Origin: Apophysomyces variabilis
Taxonomy: Eukaryota; Mucoromycota; Mucoromycetes; Mucorales; Mucoraceae
Reading direction: 5' to 3'
Length of the DNA stretch: 64,000 bases
NCBI GenBank assembly: GCA_002749535.1
Contig: MZZL01000117.1
Coordinates: 496,001 to 560,000 of the forward strand
Of this stretch, positions 11,965 through 22,760 are shown one piece after another. The translations under genes and the position numbers were made by a program. The notes under the pieces were generated by a model. It was not told where the DNA came from. It saw only the letters and a list, made by a program, of their open reading frames with translations, and did not search any database. Position 1 is the stretch's first letter. Each line of letters begins with the position of its first letter.

Positions 11965-12840
11965 AAAAAAAAAAATACCAACCCTATACTCTAAAAAAGT
12001 TTCCCATTTCTTTTCTTTTTTTCTTGTTTCTGCTTTACATGTATATTTTTTTTCTTTTAACTCGCTAATCTGTAAACATTTTTCTCATTTATTTCTCCAT
12101 CTCCCAACTCTTTTCATTCTTTTTCTTTTTCTTTTTCTTTTTTTATTTCTATTCATTCATAACTTGTGTATATTTCGTTTTAACTCAGATTCTCCCTTGT
12201 TCTGCATTGTGTAAACAAAAAGAGAAAAAAGTTTACGTTCCTATCTATTCAAACCCACCTACAATACATGTCTGTGTGACCTGGTTATTTTTTCAACAAA
12301 GAAAGAAAAAGTGTGATGCTTGTTGTTACCCAATGATGTATGGCGTGTTTTGATAGATTGGACCATCAGACGAAGTTCGTTAGTACTAATGCAAGCGTAT
12401 CATGTAACACATTGCACTCACCTTTAGTGACACCGGTCAATTTAAGCTATTTTATGCAAACACCTCTTTCAGACGATAGATATAGACTGATGCCTATTTT
12501 TTTTGTGTTTAGATCTAGCGGGTTTGCCTGTTTCACGTGCACAGACAATGTATTGCCACCCACTCTCGGCGATCTATTCATTGCACGTGCACTCACGATA
12601 AAAAGAAAAAAACAGTATGACAGATGCAAGACTAAGACTAAGACTAAGATAGAGAGAGGGATATGGGTGCTCTTAAGCAGTTATCCAGTTTAGGGAAAAG
12701 TTTCCAAAATGTAGGATGGTGTTACGATAGGAATGTTTCTATGGCAGGAGATTAACCATGGCCAAGGGACTTTGCGATATATAAAAAAAATAATAATTTC
12801 AATGTGACTAACTAGTCAGAACGTATGAATGTCAAACGGA
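11965..12840. other. Intergenic region between velvet and nuclease genes
   Basis: The first 250 bases are T-rich with many TTTTC runs, typical of a 3' UTR and polyadenylation region. An open frame at 12340-12693 has no recognisable features. An element ATGGCCAAGGGACTTTG near 12757 resembles one near 8660. Confidence 0.5.
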
Positions 12841-12847
12841 TATAAAA
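12841..12847 (+). promoter_or_regulatory. TATA box of the NUC1-like gene
   Basis: TATAAAA lies 87 bases upstream of the ATG at 12934. It is followed by a pyrimidine-rich stretch with TTTTC runs up to the start codon, the usual fungal arrangement of TATA box and initiator. Inferred from sequence only. Confidence 0.5.
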
Positions 12848-12933
12848 CGGCATCTCGTTTTTCTTTTTGTTTTACCGCTATCTTCTTATTCTTCCTTTTT
12901 TTTTTCTTTTGAAGTCATAGATTCCTTCGCGTC

Positions 12934-13967
12934 ATGGCGAATATATCTCAGTTCCTGTGGCTAAGCCTTGGGTTTTTCTTGGGCTTATTATGCATGTTCA
13001 CTGCCGGCCCGCGAGGTGTTGTAGAGCAATGTCCACAATTACATCGTCATGTCGCTCGTGATGTAGACTCCAGTATCCTTCAGTTTGGAAATCCAGGTAC
13101 GATTTTTTAGAAAGTCAGAAACAAAGCAAAATTCAAACCTTCCTTTTTTGTCTTTTTGTTTTTTTTTCAGGACCTATTAGTGATCTCTTGAAACGCGATG
13201 AATATGTTGCCTCTTACAACCGTCGCGATCGTGTTCCCAATTGGGTTGGTGAGCATTTGACTAAGCAATCACTTATCCCTGGTCCGGATGTCAGTCGCAA
13301 GAACTCCCAATTCACCGAAGATACCTCCATCCCCGCTTTGTTCCGCGCCCTTTTAAGCGATTATCGAGGCAGTGGCTATGATCGAGGCCATATGGCTCCT
13401 GCAGCAGATGCCGTGGCTACCCAACAAGCAATGAATCAAACCTTCTTGCTAACCAATATGTGCCCACAAGTGGGTGTTGGATTCAACCGTAACTGTAAGA
13501 AGAAAAACAATTTTTTTTTATACATATGTGGGGTAATAATGCTTTTATCCTTTTCCGTAGACTGGGCTTACTTTGAAAACTTTTGTCGCGAGTTGACAAA
13601 TAATTTTACGGACGTATACGTCTACACTGGTCCACTCTTCCTGCCACAGAAAAACGGCGATGGCCAGTTTGATAAACGTGGACGGGCAGAATACACCATG
13701 ACTTATTCTCTGTTGGGTGAAGCCAATGTCGCCGTCCCAACACATTTCTACAAAGTCATTTTGATACCTCAGGGTGATACCTATGCCTCGGCTGCCTTTG
13801 TCTTGCCCAACCAAGCTATTCCCAGTGAGACCCATCTTATGGACTTCAAGGTGGACCTACAGGCCATTGAAAAAGCCTCTGGTTTGGTCTATTTTGATCA
13901 ACTTGATCGTTCACAATTTACCGATTTGTGTGACATCACTACATGTGAAGTGAAGCGATATCAATAA
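12934..13967 (+). CDS. NUC1: Mitochondrial DNA/RNA non-specific nuclease (EndoG/NUC1 family)
   Basis: Three exons: 12934-13096, 13171-13494, 13561-13967, giving 297 residues. The N-terminus carries a hydrophobic segment (FLWLSLGFFLGLLCMF) that fits a mitochondrial inner-membrane anchor or presequence. The catalytic core is plain: NPGPISDLLKRDEYV, YNRRDRVPNWVGEHL, and the active-site DRGHMAP with His at about residue 128, followed by NMCPQVGVGFNRN, whose Asn coordinates Mg2+. The residues split by intron 2 rejoin as NRNYWAYFENF. The enzyme cuts DNA and RNA, contributes to mitochondrial nucleic-acid turnover and is released during programmed cell death. Length and motif order match the family, with nothing missing. 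Confidence 0.95.
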
Positions 13968-14542
13968 ACCGAATTGAGTTTTTTTTTATTTCCTCTCACG
14001 TAACAGCTTCCATGGTTTCCTTGAATAATTTCCTGCCGTGATTTTTTTTTTTTACTTGGCGACTCCGCAGAACGCATCAAAGCGAGACCAACTTTTAATG
14101 GCGGAGAAACCCTGTTGGAGTTATAGTCATTCATGTAACGTTTACCATTGTATCACTTTCCACCGTTATATCTTACTCATACAGATCATAATGCTAACAG
14201 TAGTGAAAATTGGCATAAATAAAGAGTAACATCCGACAATCCAATCCTCACAAAGAAAGAAAAAACAAAAGGTCAATTGTTTGTGATTCATGCTTTTTCT
14301 AACAAGGACCCAGAAAGGACGAACAAATCATGGTAGAGATAAAAAGTCGTTTGTCTTGTTGCCGGCACGCATAACTTTGACCATGACCAAGGCGATATAA
14401 ACAATAATTAGAATGATAACGATAAGGATGGTACATGTGAACGCGCTACATGGGGTTATTGTTGTTTTCCTCGTTTTGTACGAATCGTAAAGCGCGCTTT
14501 GACCTATGCAGGCAGAGTGATGTGATGCTGTCTCCTTCCGCT
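13968..14542. other. Convergent 3' flanks
   Basis: Space between the stop codons of the nuclease (+) and the MFS transporter (-). T-rich near the nuclease stop. The open frame at 14328-14546 is not supported by domain content. Confidence 0.5.
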
Positions 14543-16551
14543 TCATGAATCATGACCGTCACGCTTTCTCCTAACAGTACTTTCTCTTGTTGCTACGTTC
14601 GCTTGCTCCGATTCCAGCCGTTTGTTAGGACTGTCATATAGAAAGGAAAAGACAGACACGGACAGAGACAGTCCAACGGCCATTTGGAGCGCTCTTCGCA
14701 TTGTACCAGGCGGATCGCCATGATCCTCTCGGAGAGCATCCATCGATAATAAAAAAACCAGGCCAAGCACTTGCGAACAGATCCACAACATGGAACTAGA
14801 CACAGATTCCGATACAGGATACGAGCCTAACCAAAAAAATATATAAAAATAAAGCAACGTTATATCATCTCTTGCATACAAAACGTTCCCGCATACGAAC
14901 TTACATTCTACGCTCAGTTCAAGACCAACGGGAAGTAGAGAGAAAACGAAGAAGCCAAGGAAAGCACAAATGACCGCAATAGCAGTGTAATTGTCCCGTT
15001 TCACTATAAGAAACAAGAGAAAGCATTCCACGATCTTATGAACTTCTCTTTCCCTTTTCTTTCCCCCGTTTTTTCTTTGTCTCTCTTACCCACAAGCATC
15101 AACATCACGAAAAAGAAACCGGCAAAACCAACGAAAAATCGAAGGGAGGATTTGTATTTCTTGGTCTTGTCGACAAAGATGCCTGTCACAATTGCGCCGA
15201 CCAGGCCACCGACAATGAACGCCACGCCGAGATAGCCAGATTGTTCCACGCTAACACCATAAGGACCGACAATCTGAGGTAGCAAAGAGGAGATCGCAGA
15301 TACCAGGCCGCATAGAACGGAGAAGATGATGACAATGCAAAAAAAGTTGAAGTTCTTTAATAGTTGGACGAGGGAAACGTGGAATGGTTGCCGGCGCTCC
15401 AAGTGGGTGGATGCACTGTAGGAGGGGGGTGTCGGTGGTCTTCGGGGAATAAACAATGTTGGTATAGCAAAGGCAGAGGTGATGCAGGCAATGGCCAGGA
15501 ACTAATAAACAACCAAAGCAAAAAAAAAAAAGGAAGAAGAAGAGTCATTTGCTGTTATTCACTACAGAAAAAAGAAAACAAGGTCCCATCTCGAATACTC
15601 ACTCCTATCCATAGCGTGTCAGCATTTGTGACCAAGGCGGGAATAAGAAGACTGGTAACAGCCATCCCAAACGAATTAGCTAATAAAAAGGAAAACGAGT
15701 GAATCCAACGATGTTATCCAACATAGAAATCACGCTCTTCTTTCTTTTTTTCTTTTTCCTACGATTTACCTAGTCCAGCTGCCATTCTAACTGTTCCACG
15801 ACTGTTCGCATCAAACCATAAAGCAGCATACTAATACAGTAGGAAAAAATCGGGATTTTTGTGTTGGCAAAATAAGAAGAAAATACCAACCATATCATGT
15901 GTCTTACTGGTGTGGATGAATTCAAAATAAACGGTTGTCCAAATGCACAGAATATCTGCATTACGTTAATTTCTCGTCTTCTTCTTCTTGCCTTCAGTTT
16001 ACGTTACCTGTCCCAGCATCGCCAAGGAGTATCGTGCAGTATAATTGTCTTGAGAAACAAACGTCGAAAAGAATCGTAACCAAGCTCCCAAGGTTTGTAA
16101 TACACCCCCAGCGACAAACTAAAATTTTTTTTCGGTTTAAACGGGCTTGTCTTTGTCAGACGACCCAAAGGTAAAAGTAAAAAAAAAGGGGGGGGGGAAT
16201 CGTTATTAATGCACTTACGCCTGTTTTCAAGCTAAACCGATCATAGATATAGCTTGATAGTGGTCCTGCCACCAGATAGATCAACATAAACATATTCGAA
16301 AACCAATTGATGGCGGTCAGACTGACATGTCCGAAATAGGTTGCTGCATAATCGGGTACGGTGGCGACGGACAACCAATTTAAAGAGGCGGCAATGTTTG
16401 ATAGGATGATGAGTGTCAGGCCGTAAAATCGTATAGGGTATAAGCGATACTGCGCACAGGTCTCTTCAAGAACAAGTAGTTCTTCAGTTTGATGGAGACT
16501 AACCGCAACATCTATATTGCTTTTCGTCGATTGTATGCCACCGTTACTCAT
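14543..16551 (-). CDS. MFS transporter, SLC49/FLVCR-like
   Basis: Eight exons: 16551-16219, 16118-16008, 15955-15908, 15830-15770, 15679-15603, 15501-15090, 15003-14905, 14826-14543, giving 474 residues in one frame. About twelve hydrophobic segments are visible. Family cues are RFYGLTLIILSNIAASLNW in helix 1, TAINWFSNMFMLIYL in helix 2, YDRFSLKTG in the cytoplasmic loop after it, and YPVSESVSSSMLWICSQVLG near the C-terminus, matching the FLVCR1/FLVCR2/MFSD7/DIRC2 group (SLC49). Animal members move choline, ethanolamine, haem or pyrimidines; the substrate here cannot be read from sequence. The C-terminal ~40 residues are hydrophilic and basic. Membrane location (plasma or vacuolar) is inferred. 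Confidence 0.88.
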
Positions 16552-16680
16552 CCTTGGTAATGGAGAGAGAGAGAAAACAATTTTGTTTTTAAGAAAAAGA
16601 AGAAAATGATCAAACAATAGTTCTTTCTTTTAGTGTTTCTCTGTTCAGCAAACGGAACAAAGTCTTTTTTCTTTTTTCTA

Positions 16681-16745
16681 ATGAAACCAAAAAAGAACAA
16701 AAGAAAGAGAGAGTGAGAGAAGGAGAGAGAAGGAGAGAAAGAGTG
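16681..16745. repeat. GA-rich low-complexity tract
   Basis: Repeated GAGAGAGA/AGGAGAGA runs in the short space between the MFS transporter start (16551) and the AMSH-like gene stop (16874). No other feature is seen in this spacer. Confidence 0.8.
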
Positions 16746-16873
16746 TGTGGAAGTGATAAGGAAACAAAAAGAGAGTTAAAACAGTAATTCTCGGGAAAAG
16801 GGTCGTCGCCCATGCCGAATTTCATGATCCCCGTACTCCCTGATGAAATAACCCAACCCAAAAAAAGAGGTTG

Positions 16874-18810
16874 CTAAGTAGGGCTGTGTGAATAAGCCGT
16901 GTGGCACTCATCCAATCGTAAATCCACAATTTCCAGTTCAGTATCCAATAACCGAACATGGGCTGCATCCTACTTGCAAAAATGCTAAGCAAGTTACCTT
17001 TTCTTATGCTAAGCAACATACCGTATAGATCGATAATTCCGGATGAGGGTGGAAAGCGTTCTCTGCCTTGCAATGGCTGATCACTCCCATTCCAGGAGGA
17101 TCTGTCAGTCGAAATACCCCAAATCTAACCCAGCAAAATGAATTCATCCTGTGGCAACAAAAAAAAACTTTTAAGAACGGGTTTGTCTTACTTTTCCGGG
17201 TGTCTGGGTGCACACACAACCGCTACTGCTTCAGGAAGCATCACCTGGTAGGCATACTGAGTGTGAAGATCCACTGAGCTTAGAAAACAAGTCTGTGATG
17301 GATGCGTCTGTGACACCAAGTGTGAATGTTTTCTCTTTCATCAAAAAAAAAGCACTCACATGGATCCATCCAATGGTCAATAGATTGTTCTTGTCCTGAT
17401 GTTCAAACACCTCTTCCTCGTTCTCTGTCGTACATCGATCAGATGCACCTGACTGTTTAGGTATAATGAGCGTCGTCATCTTCAAGGTATTGCTCTCCTA
17501 ATTCGTTACGTTAGCAAAGAACCCCACCGAATAGGACCCTTTTGTTTTTTTGCTTCTTGCTTCTTTATTTTTTTATACATACAAGCTTTCCACACAGAAT
17601 TCCACAGGTCTCGATATCTTTTGCCGTGTTTGACTTTGCGATGGTCAAGAAAGCTTGCTCCAGTCCATCGGGTATATTTAACATCCGCAATTGCGGTTTC
17701 TCCTGGAATGTACTTTGCTCTAGATCACATGGCGTTTCCCATGGTATTTTCTCAGCGAATGCTTCCTTTCCAGTATCCAATCTGATTTTTGGCGGCAGAG
17801 GAGGGGCAGTTGAAGGAAGATCATTGGTATAAGTGATATGGGACAGTTCCACTTTGGGAGGTACAGGTGGCGCAACCAGAGTCCATGACAGCGGTCTTGG
17901 AGGCAGGGGCTGCACCAGAGGATAGGCCAATCTGTGTAGTATGCATGTAGAGCCAGATCATAACTTATTTAGAATCCTCGCCGTCAAGATATGTTACCAT
18001 GTCCTGTACCTGTTGCCATGATAGTCAACATCATCTGTTTTTGGGTTGGCTTGATGATGATGATCCCTAACTGTGCATTGAACACCTATTTTTCTCTCAC
18101 GCGCTCACAATTATTTATAAGAAACTGCAGACATACCGTGGAAACTGATGCTGTTGGATTAAGTGATGTTGTTGGATTAAGTGATGCTGTTCCACAGACT
18201 TCCTTTTTGAATCCAACTGTGTCTTCTCCCCATCCAGACCATCTTTCATCAACGTTTTCTCTTGGTAGAATTCACGTTTTCCTTTCCTCGCATCAAGATA
18301 GTAAACCGCGTTTCTTTCTGCATAGATTGCTTGTAGAATAGGCTTCAACGTCTCCAGTAATTCTAATGCTGCGAGAGAATACTATGAATGACCATTAATT
18401 CTCTTTTGTTCATGAGATAGGATATGTATTTTTGGTACAATACTGCTTTAATGTCTTGGATCGATGCTTTATGTTCCGGTTTATGATAATGCGGATGTTT
18501 AGGAAGTTCAAAGAGACCTAAGCTTTTTTTCTCGTATTCCAATCATTATTCATCCTTAATAGAGCACGGCAGGGGAGGGGAAGGAAAGAACCGGTGCATG
18601 GTAAAAGAAAAAGGGCAATAACGCTTACTTGGTATACTTCAGGTACCAAAGGTACGTTTGTTCCAGATCGCCTTCTTCTTCATACACCTTGGCTTGTTTA
18701 AGAAGAAGACTTGCCGATCGAAGATAAAGCCTAATCGGGATTCGCGGGTCTATGTGTACAATGGCCAATGCGTGCAATGCAGCAACAGTTTTCGTTTCAT
18801 GTCTCGTCAT
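16874..18810 (-). CDS. AMSH-like JAMM deubiquitinase
   Basis: Eight exons: 18810-18629, 18522-18444, 18381-18137, 17931-17583, 17497-17360, 17307-17192, 17124-17022, 16969-16874, giving 435 residues. The N-terminus is a USP8-dimer/MIT-like helical domain ([31 protein letters not shown]). A proline-rich middle (PPLPPK) could bind SH3 domains. The C-terminal MPN+ domain begins [20 protein letters not shown] and [10 protein letters not shown]. It carries the JAMM zinc site: [17 protein letters not shown] gives H-x-H-x7-S-x2-D, split by an intron after the first His, then the AMSH-specific NEEEVF loop upstream and [10 protein letters not shown] downstream. The family cleaves Lys63-linked ubiquitin on endosomes during ESCRT sorting. 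An 18-bp tandem duplication in exon 3 encodes HLIQQH twice. The start at 18810 is the first ATG in frame after a stop-free stretch. Confidence 0.93.
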
Positions 18811-20257
18811 GAAGCCAAGTGATCTTTCCAATTCCCTGCGGTGCCTGGAAAATATGGACAACGTATGCCAAGAAAAGCTTCGCGGACCGGAAAGCTTTCT
18901 CTCGGCCAACCCAACTTCTCGGGACACAGTCCTCAGCGCGTGTTATGCATAACGGAAAGAGAATAGCGTTTTGGGATGCCCATGGCCAAAGTCGAGTATG
19001 ACGTTCGGTTCATACTAGTAACAATTTGCTTTGCTATGTGTCAAAATGTGCTTCTTGTACGGATACTGATCCATCCCACCTATGAGCAAATTGATAAAGT
19101 AGGATCACATTGTTGGGTTTCCCTGGCAAACGAGGGAATATAGAGAAGTACATATTCCAGGTTAGAATTCATGCCTCAGGGTAATGACGTTTCCACTGTA
19201 GGGCAATAACTCAATATCAGCGCGTTCAAATGCTATGATGGCGAGCTACTAATCTGGTATAAGATAAAGATGTCAAGCAAATCTATGCGTGTTGCATGGA
19301 TTGATTTTGGTACAACCGATTTGTCAAACATGGTATGGACCAGTCTTATGCCAGCACTTATATTGTTCAATTTGCTACATACCAGGTAATCGGCCTTTTG
19401 ATGTGCGCTTTGCGTAAGTTGATTTCCATTTGCGCTATCTACTTGATCGTGGATAGTAAAGCTGCACGCGGAAAGTCGTCCCGAACCAACAAACGCGCTC
19501 AGAAAGATTAAACCCAGAGCATTACAGACAGAGAACTAATATATTCTAGGTCATCACACTGCATATTCAACAGCAAGCTATCATGGCAAATTAAAGGCAC
19601 TTCAAAATCTCTTTTACATTTTATCCGTATCAATTAAAGCGGATTCATTTGATGGTCCTTTTATGTTTAATAAATAAATACGGAATTTGATGCATCTTCT
19701 GAGCCATCCGGAAATAACATTAATACGACATAGCCGCTTTAAGATAAAAGCAAAATGTATAAGTGATGCTAAGTATGACCGATAGACCCCATCTTAGACG
19801 CAAGGGAAAACCGCAAGATGGCTATAGCTTCAAGCCAATAAGAATATACTCCAGGGGATATGTTGTCCGCTTAACCGTGCGCATTACTTCTGATATTATC
19901 CGTTTCATTTGAGCATACTAGCCTGCAACCTGTCATTGAAAGAGAAATTGTACATTTTGCCTGATATCATCACAGACGTTCTAGCGGAAGGAATAAGAAC
20001 GCATATGATTAAGATAACCCGCTTTTGCGGTAATTTGAACAGGCTCTATCATTTACATGGGAGAAATGGAGGAGCCGAAACGAACTCAATGGTGGCGTGT
20101 TCTTGTTTAGGGCGACCAATCAATCGGTTCACGGTGGGAGACACCGAAGTCGGCGAATGCTGTCTTTTCTGAGGAAGTAAATTTAGCCGATAACGACAGT
20201 CGTAGCTGAGATTGGTTTCCCTAAGCTTTTCTCCTTCCCTTGTTGTCAACAACTGTC
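18811..20257. other. Divergent promoter region, no gene seen
   Basis: About 1.45 kb between the divergent AMSH-like (-) and LCB1 (+) genes. Short open frames on both strands show no domain. It presumably holds both promoters; no TATA box stands out. Confidence 0.5.
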
Positions 20258-22132
20258 ATGGATACGGGTGCCGACATATCCCTGGACGATGCTCTCTTTA
20301 TCAATTCAACAGTAAACTCTGTCTATGAGCTTATTGTCTCCATCCCTGGCTCCCATCTTGTCATATCTTATCTGAAGGATTCCTATCAACATGACCCATT
20401 CCGCATCGCCCTTGAACTGTTTTTGGTCTTCTTTGCCATTAAATACATGCTCTCGCGGAAATACAAACCTAATGACAATGCAGTAGTCCTCACAGAAAAG
20501 GCAAGTTATTTTGGACGGCATGTATGCATTACAAAGACTAAAAGAAAAACATAGGAAGTGGATGAACTTGTGGAGGAATGGCAACCAGAACCGCTTGTAC
20601 CACCGCTGAGCTCTTTTGACAAATTTAATTTGGATAAGACACCATTGATTGTCGGTGCACAGTCTGCCAAGACAAAAGTAGCAGGTTATGCTAAGCCGTT
20701 GATGAACCTGGCCACAGAGAATTACCTCAATCTGGTAGCCTCTGAACATATCCGTCAAAAAGCGATCAATACGCTCAAGAATTATGGCGTTGGTTCCTGC
20801 GGACCTCCTGGCTTTTACGGCACGATTGACGTGCATATGGATTTGGAACGCGACATTGCCAGATTTTTGGGTACTGATGAGGCTATTATCTACGCACAAG
20901 GCTTCTCAACTATCTCCTCTGTCATCCCTGCCTTCTCCAAGCGAGGTGATCTTCTTGTCGTGTAAGAATCTATGACCTTTCAAAACCGCCCCTCCCCTAC
21001 GGTTCAAAAAATTGATCAACCTTTTTCTTTTCTTGTTCCTTATCAGCGACGATGGTGTTTGCTTTTCGGTTCAAAAAGGTGTTCAAATATCGCGTTCTAA
21101 CATCCGTTACTTTAAACATAACGATATGAATGATCTTGAACGTGTTTTGGAAGAAATTCAGGCCGATCATTTGAGAGTAGGTCCCTGCTAGGCACCCGAC
21201 ACTGTTAACTAAATATTGAGTAATGATTAGCACAAGAAGCGGTTGACTCGTCGTTTCATTGTTACGGAAGGCTTGTTCGCTAATCACGGAGATATTGCGC
21301 CATTGAACAAATTGGTACTCTCTTTATCCTTTTGCTCACTATTTGCCTTTTCCTAACGTAAAGCATGATTAGGTTGAATTGAAGAAGAAATTCAAATATC
21401 GTTTGATTTTAGACGAATCGCATTCCATTGGTGTTCTTGGCAGCCGTGGTGCGGGATTGACAGATTTGTTCAATATCGATGTAAGTCATCGACGGCAAAT
21501 CAATCCGGGAGACTCAGTTTTATTTTGATGAATAGGCTAAAGAAGTGGATATGATTATCGGCTCTATGTCCACCGTTTTCTGTGCCGCAGGTGGTTTCTG
21601 CGCTGGCAGTACTGAGATTGTTGACCATCAACGTCTCTCTGGAAGTGCTTATTGTTTTTCTGCATCTATTCCTGCCATGCTCGCTGTAGCCGCTTCGGAA
21701 GCAATCAAGTCTTTGGACCAACAGCCTGGCATGCTACGAGAACTTAACGAACGTGCACGATCTCTCCGTCAAACACTGGCTCATAAATCATTGGAATCAC
21801 TCATTGACCTTCACTCGGACGATATCGATTCTCCAGCACCCTTCTTCCACATACGGGTGAAGGAATCGTTCCTCAAGTCTCGTACACGGGATGGTGAGAC
21901 CGAAATCAGCCGTGAAGACGAAGAACGTCTTTTGCAGGATGTTGTGGACGAATGTGCGAACCAAGGCGTTTTGATCACCAGAGCAAAGTATGTGTACGAA
22001 CAAGAACGTTCTTGCCCAAGACCTAGTTTGAAGATCTGTGTGACCATCGGCCTTACAAAGAAAGAAAATGACAAGGCAGCTGGTATTGTGAAAGCAGCCA
22101 TTGTCAAGGTGTTCGGCAAATGGAGAAAATGA
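20258..22132 (+). CDS. LCB1: Serine palmitoyltransferase subunit 1
   Basis: Six exons: 20258-20500, 20555-20961, 21047-21176, 21231-21314, 21373-21480, 21536-22132, giving 522 residues. One N-terminal membrane segment ([16 protein letters not shown]) is followed by an alpha-oxoamine synthase fold: NFL-type start [60 protein letters not shown]. Where catalytic members have the PLP lysine, this protein reads [12 protein letters not shown], with no Lys. That is diagnostic of the non-catalytic LCB1 partner, not LCB2. With LCB2 it condenses serine and palmitoyl-CoA, the first step of sphingolipid synthesis, in the ER. Intron 1 starts GCAAGT and ends CATAG, a GC-AG intron; no GT donor keeps the frame ([11 protein letters not shown]). 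Confidence 0.96.
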
Positions 22133-22760
22133 TCTCTATTTGACAGCTAGATTCCCATAGTACGTCGTTTGTTATTTACTTCATCGAGTATCTTAATGCA
22201 GCCTTCTAATATGTTACGTCCAACTAATGTTATCCTCTTGCTGTGATTAAAAGTCATTGTAAAAACCAGGGTCTTTTCTACCAGCTTCTCTGTTAACCTG
22301 ATGTTCCGATACTGGACATGTGTGGACTGTAATGAAATCAATAAGGAAACAATATCTGCAATAGAAAATGAAGGGTATTCTGCATATACGAATCTCTGCT
22401 TTCATAAGTTACTCACGTTCCGTCTCGCTATTGGTCATTTCAGGGAGAAAAATTGTAATAGAAAAAGTAAAGAGCGTGCTTCAGTACGTCAAACTCATTT
22501 TCTTCGTAATCAACCGCGGCAAGACATGGGCATAGAAAAGTGAAGCTTTTGTTAAGAGTTGTCTCTCCTTCCTGTGGTTTACGAATTAATACGTGGCAAT
22601 GTGAGTATGGACGAGGCCATAGATAGAATAGTTTGATACAACAAATGTTTTCTTAGCCTTGCTAAACCAGAGTTATTAAAAGAAAAAAGCACTGCATTGT
22701 CTGCTACTACTAAAGCGAGAAAGGTTTCTTTGTACAAAAAAAAATTCGGTTGTTGAAAAT
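22133..22760. other. Convergent 3' flanks
   Basis: About 630 bases between the stops of LCB1 (+) and SIN3 (-). AT-rich, with no supported gene. Confidence 0.6.

Noticed and set aside
12340..12693. 117-codon open frame downstream of the velvet gene
   Set aside because: No domain, no splice partner, and a composition like the flanking non-coding DNA.
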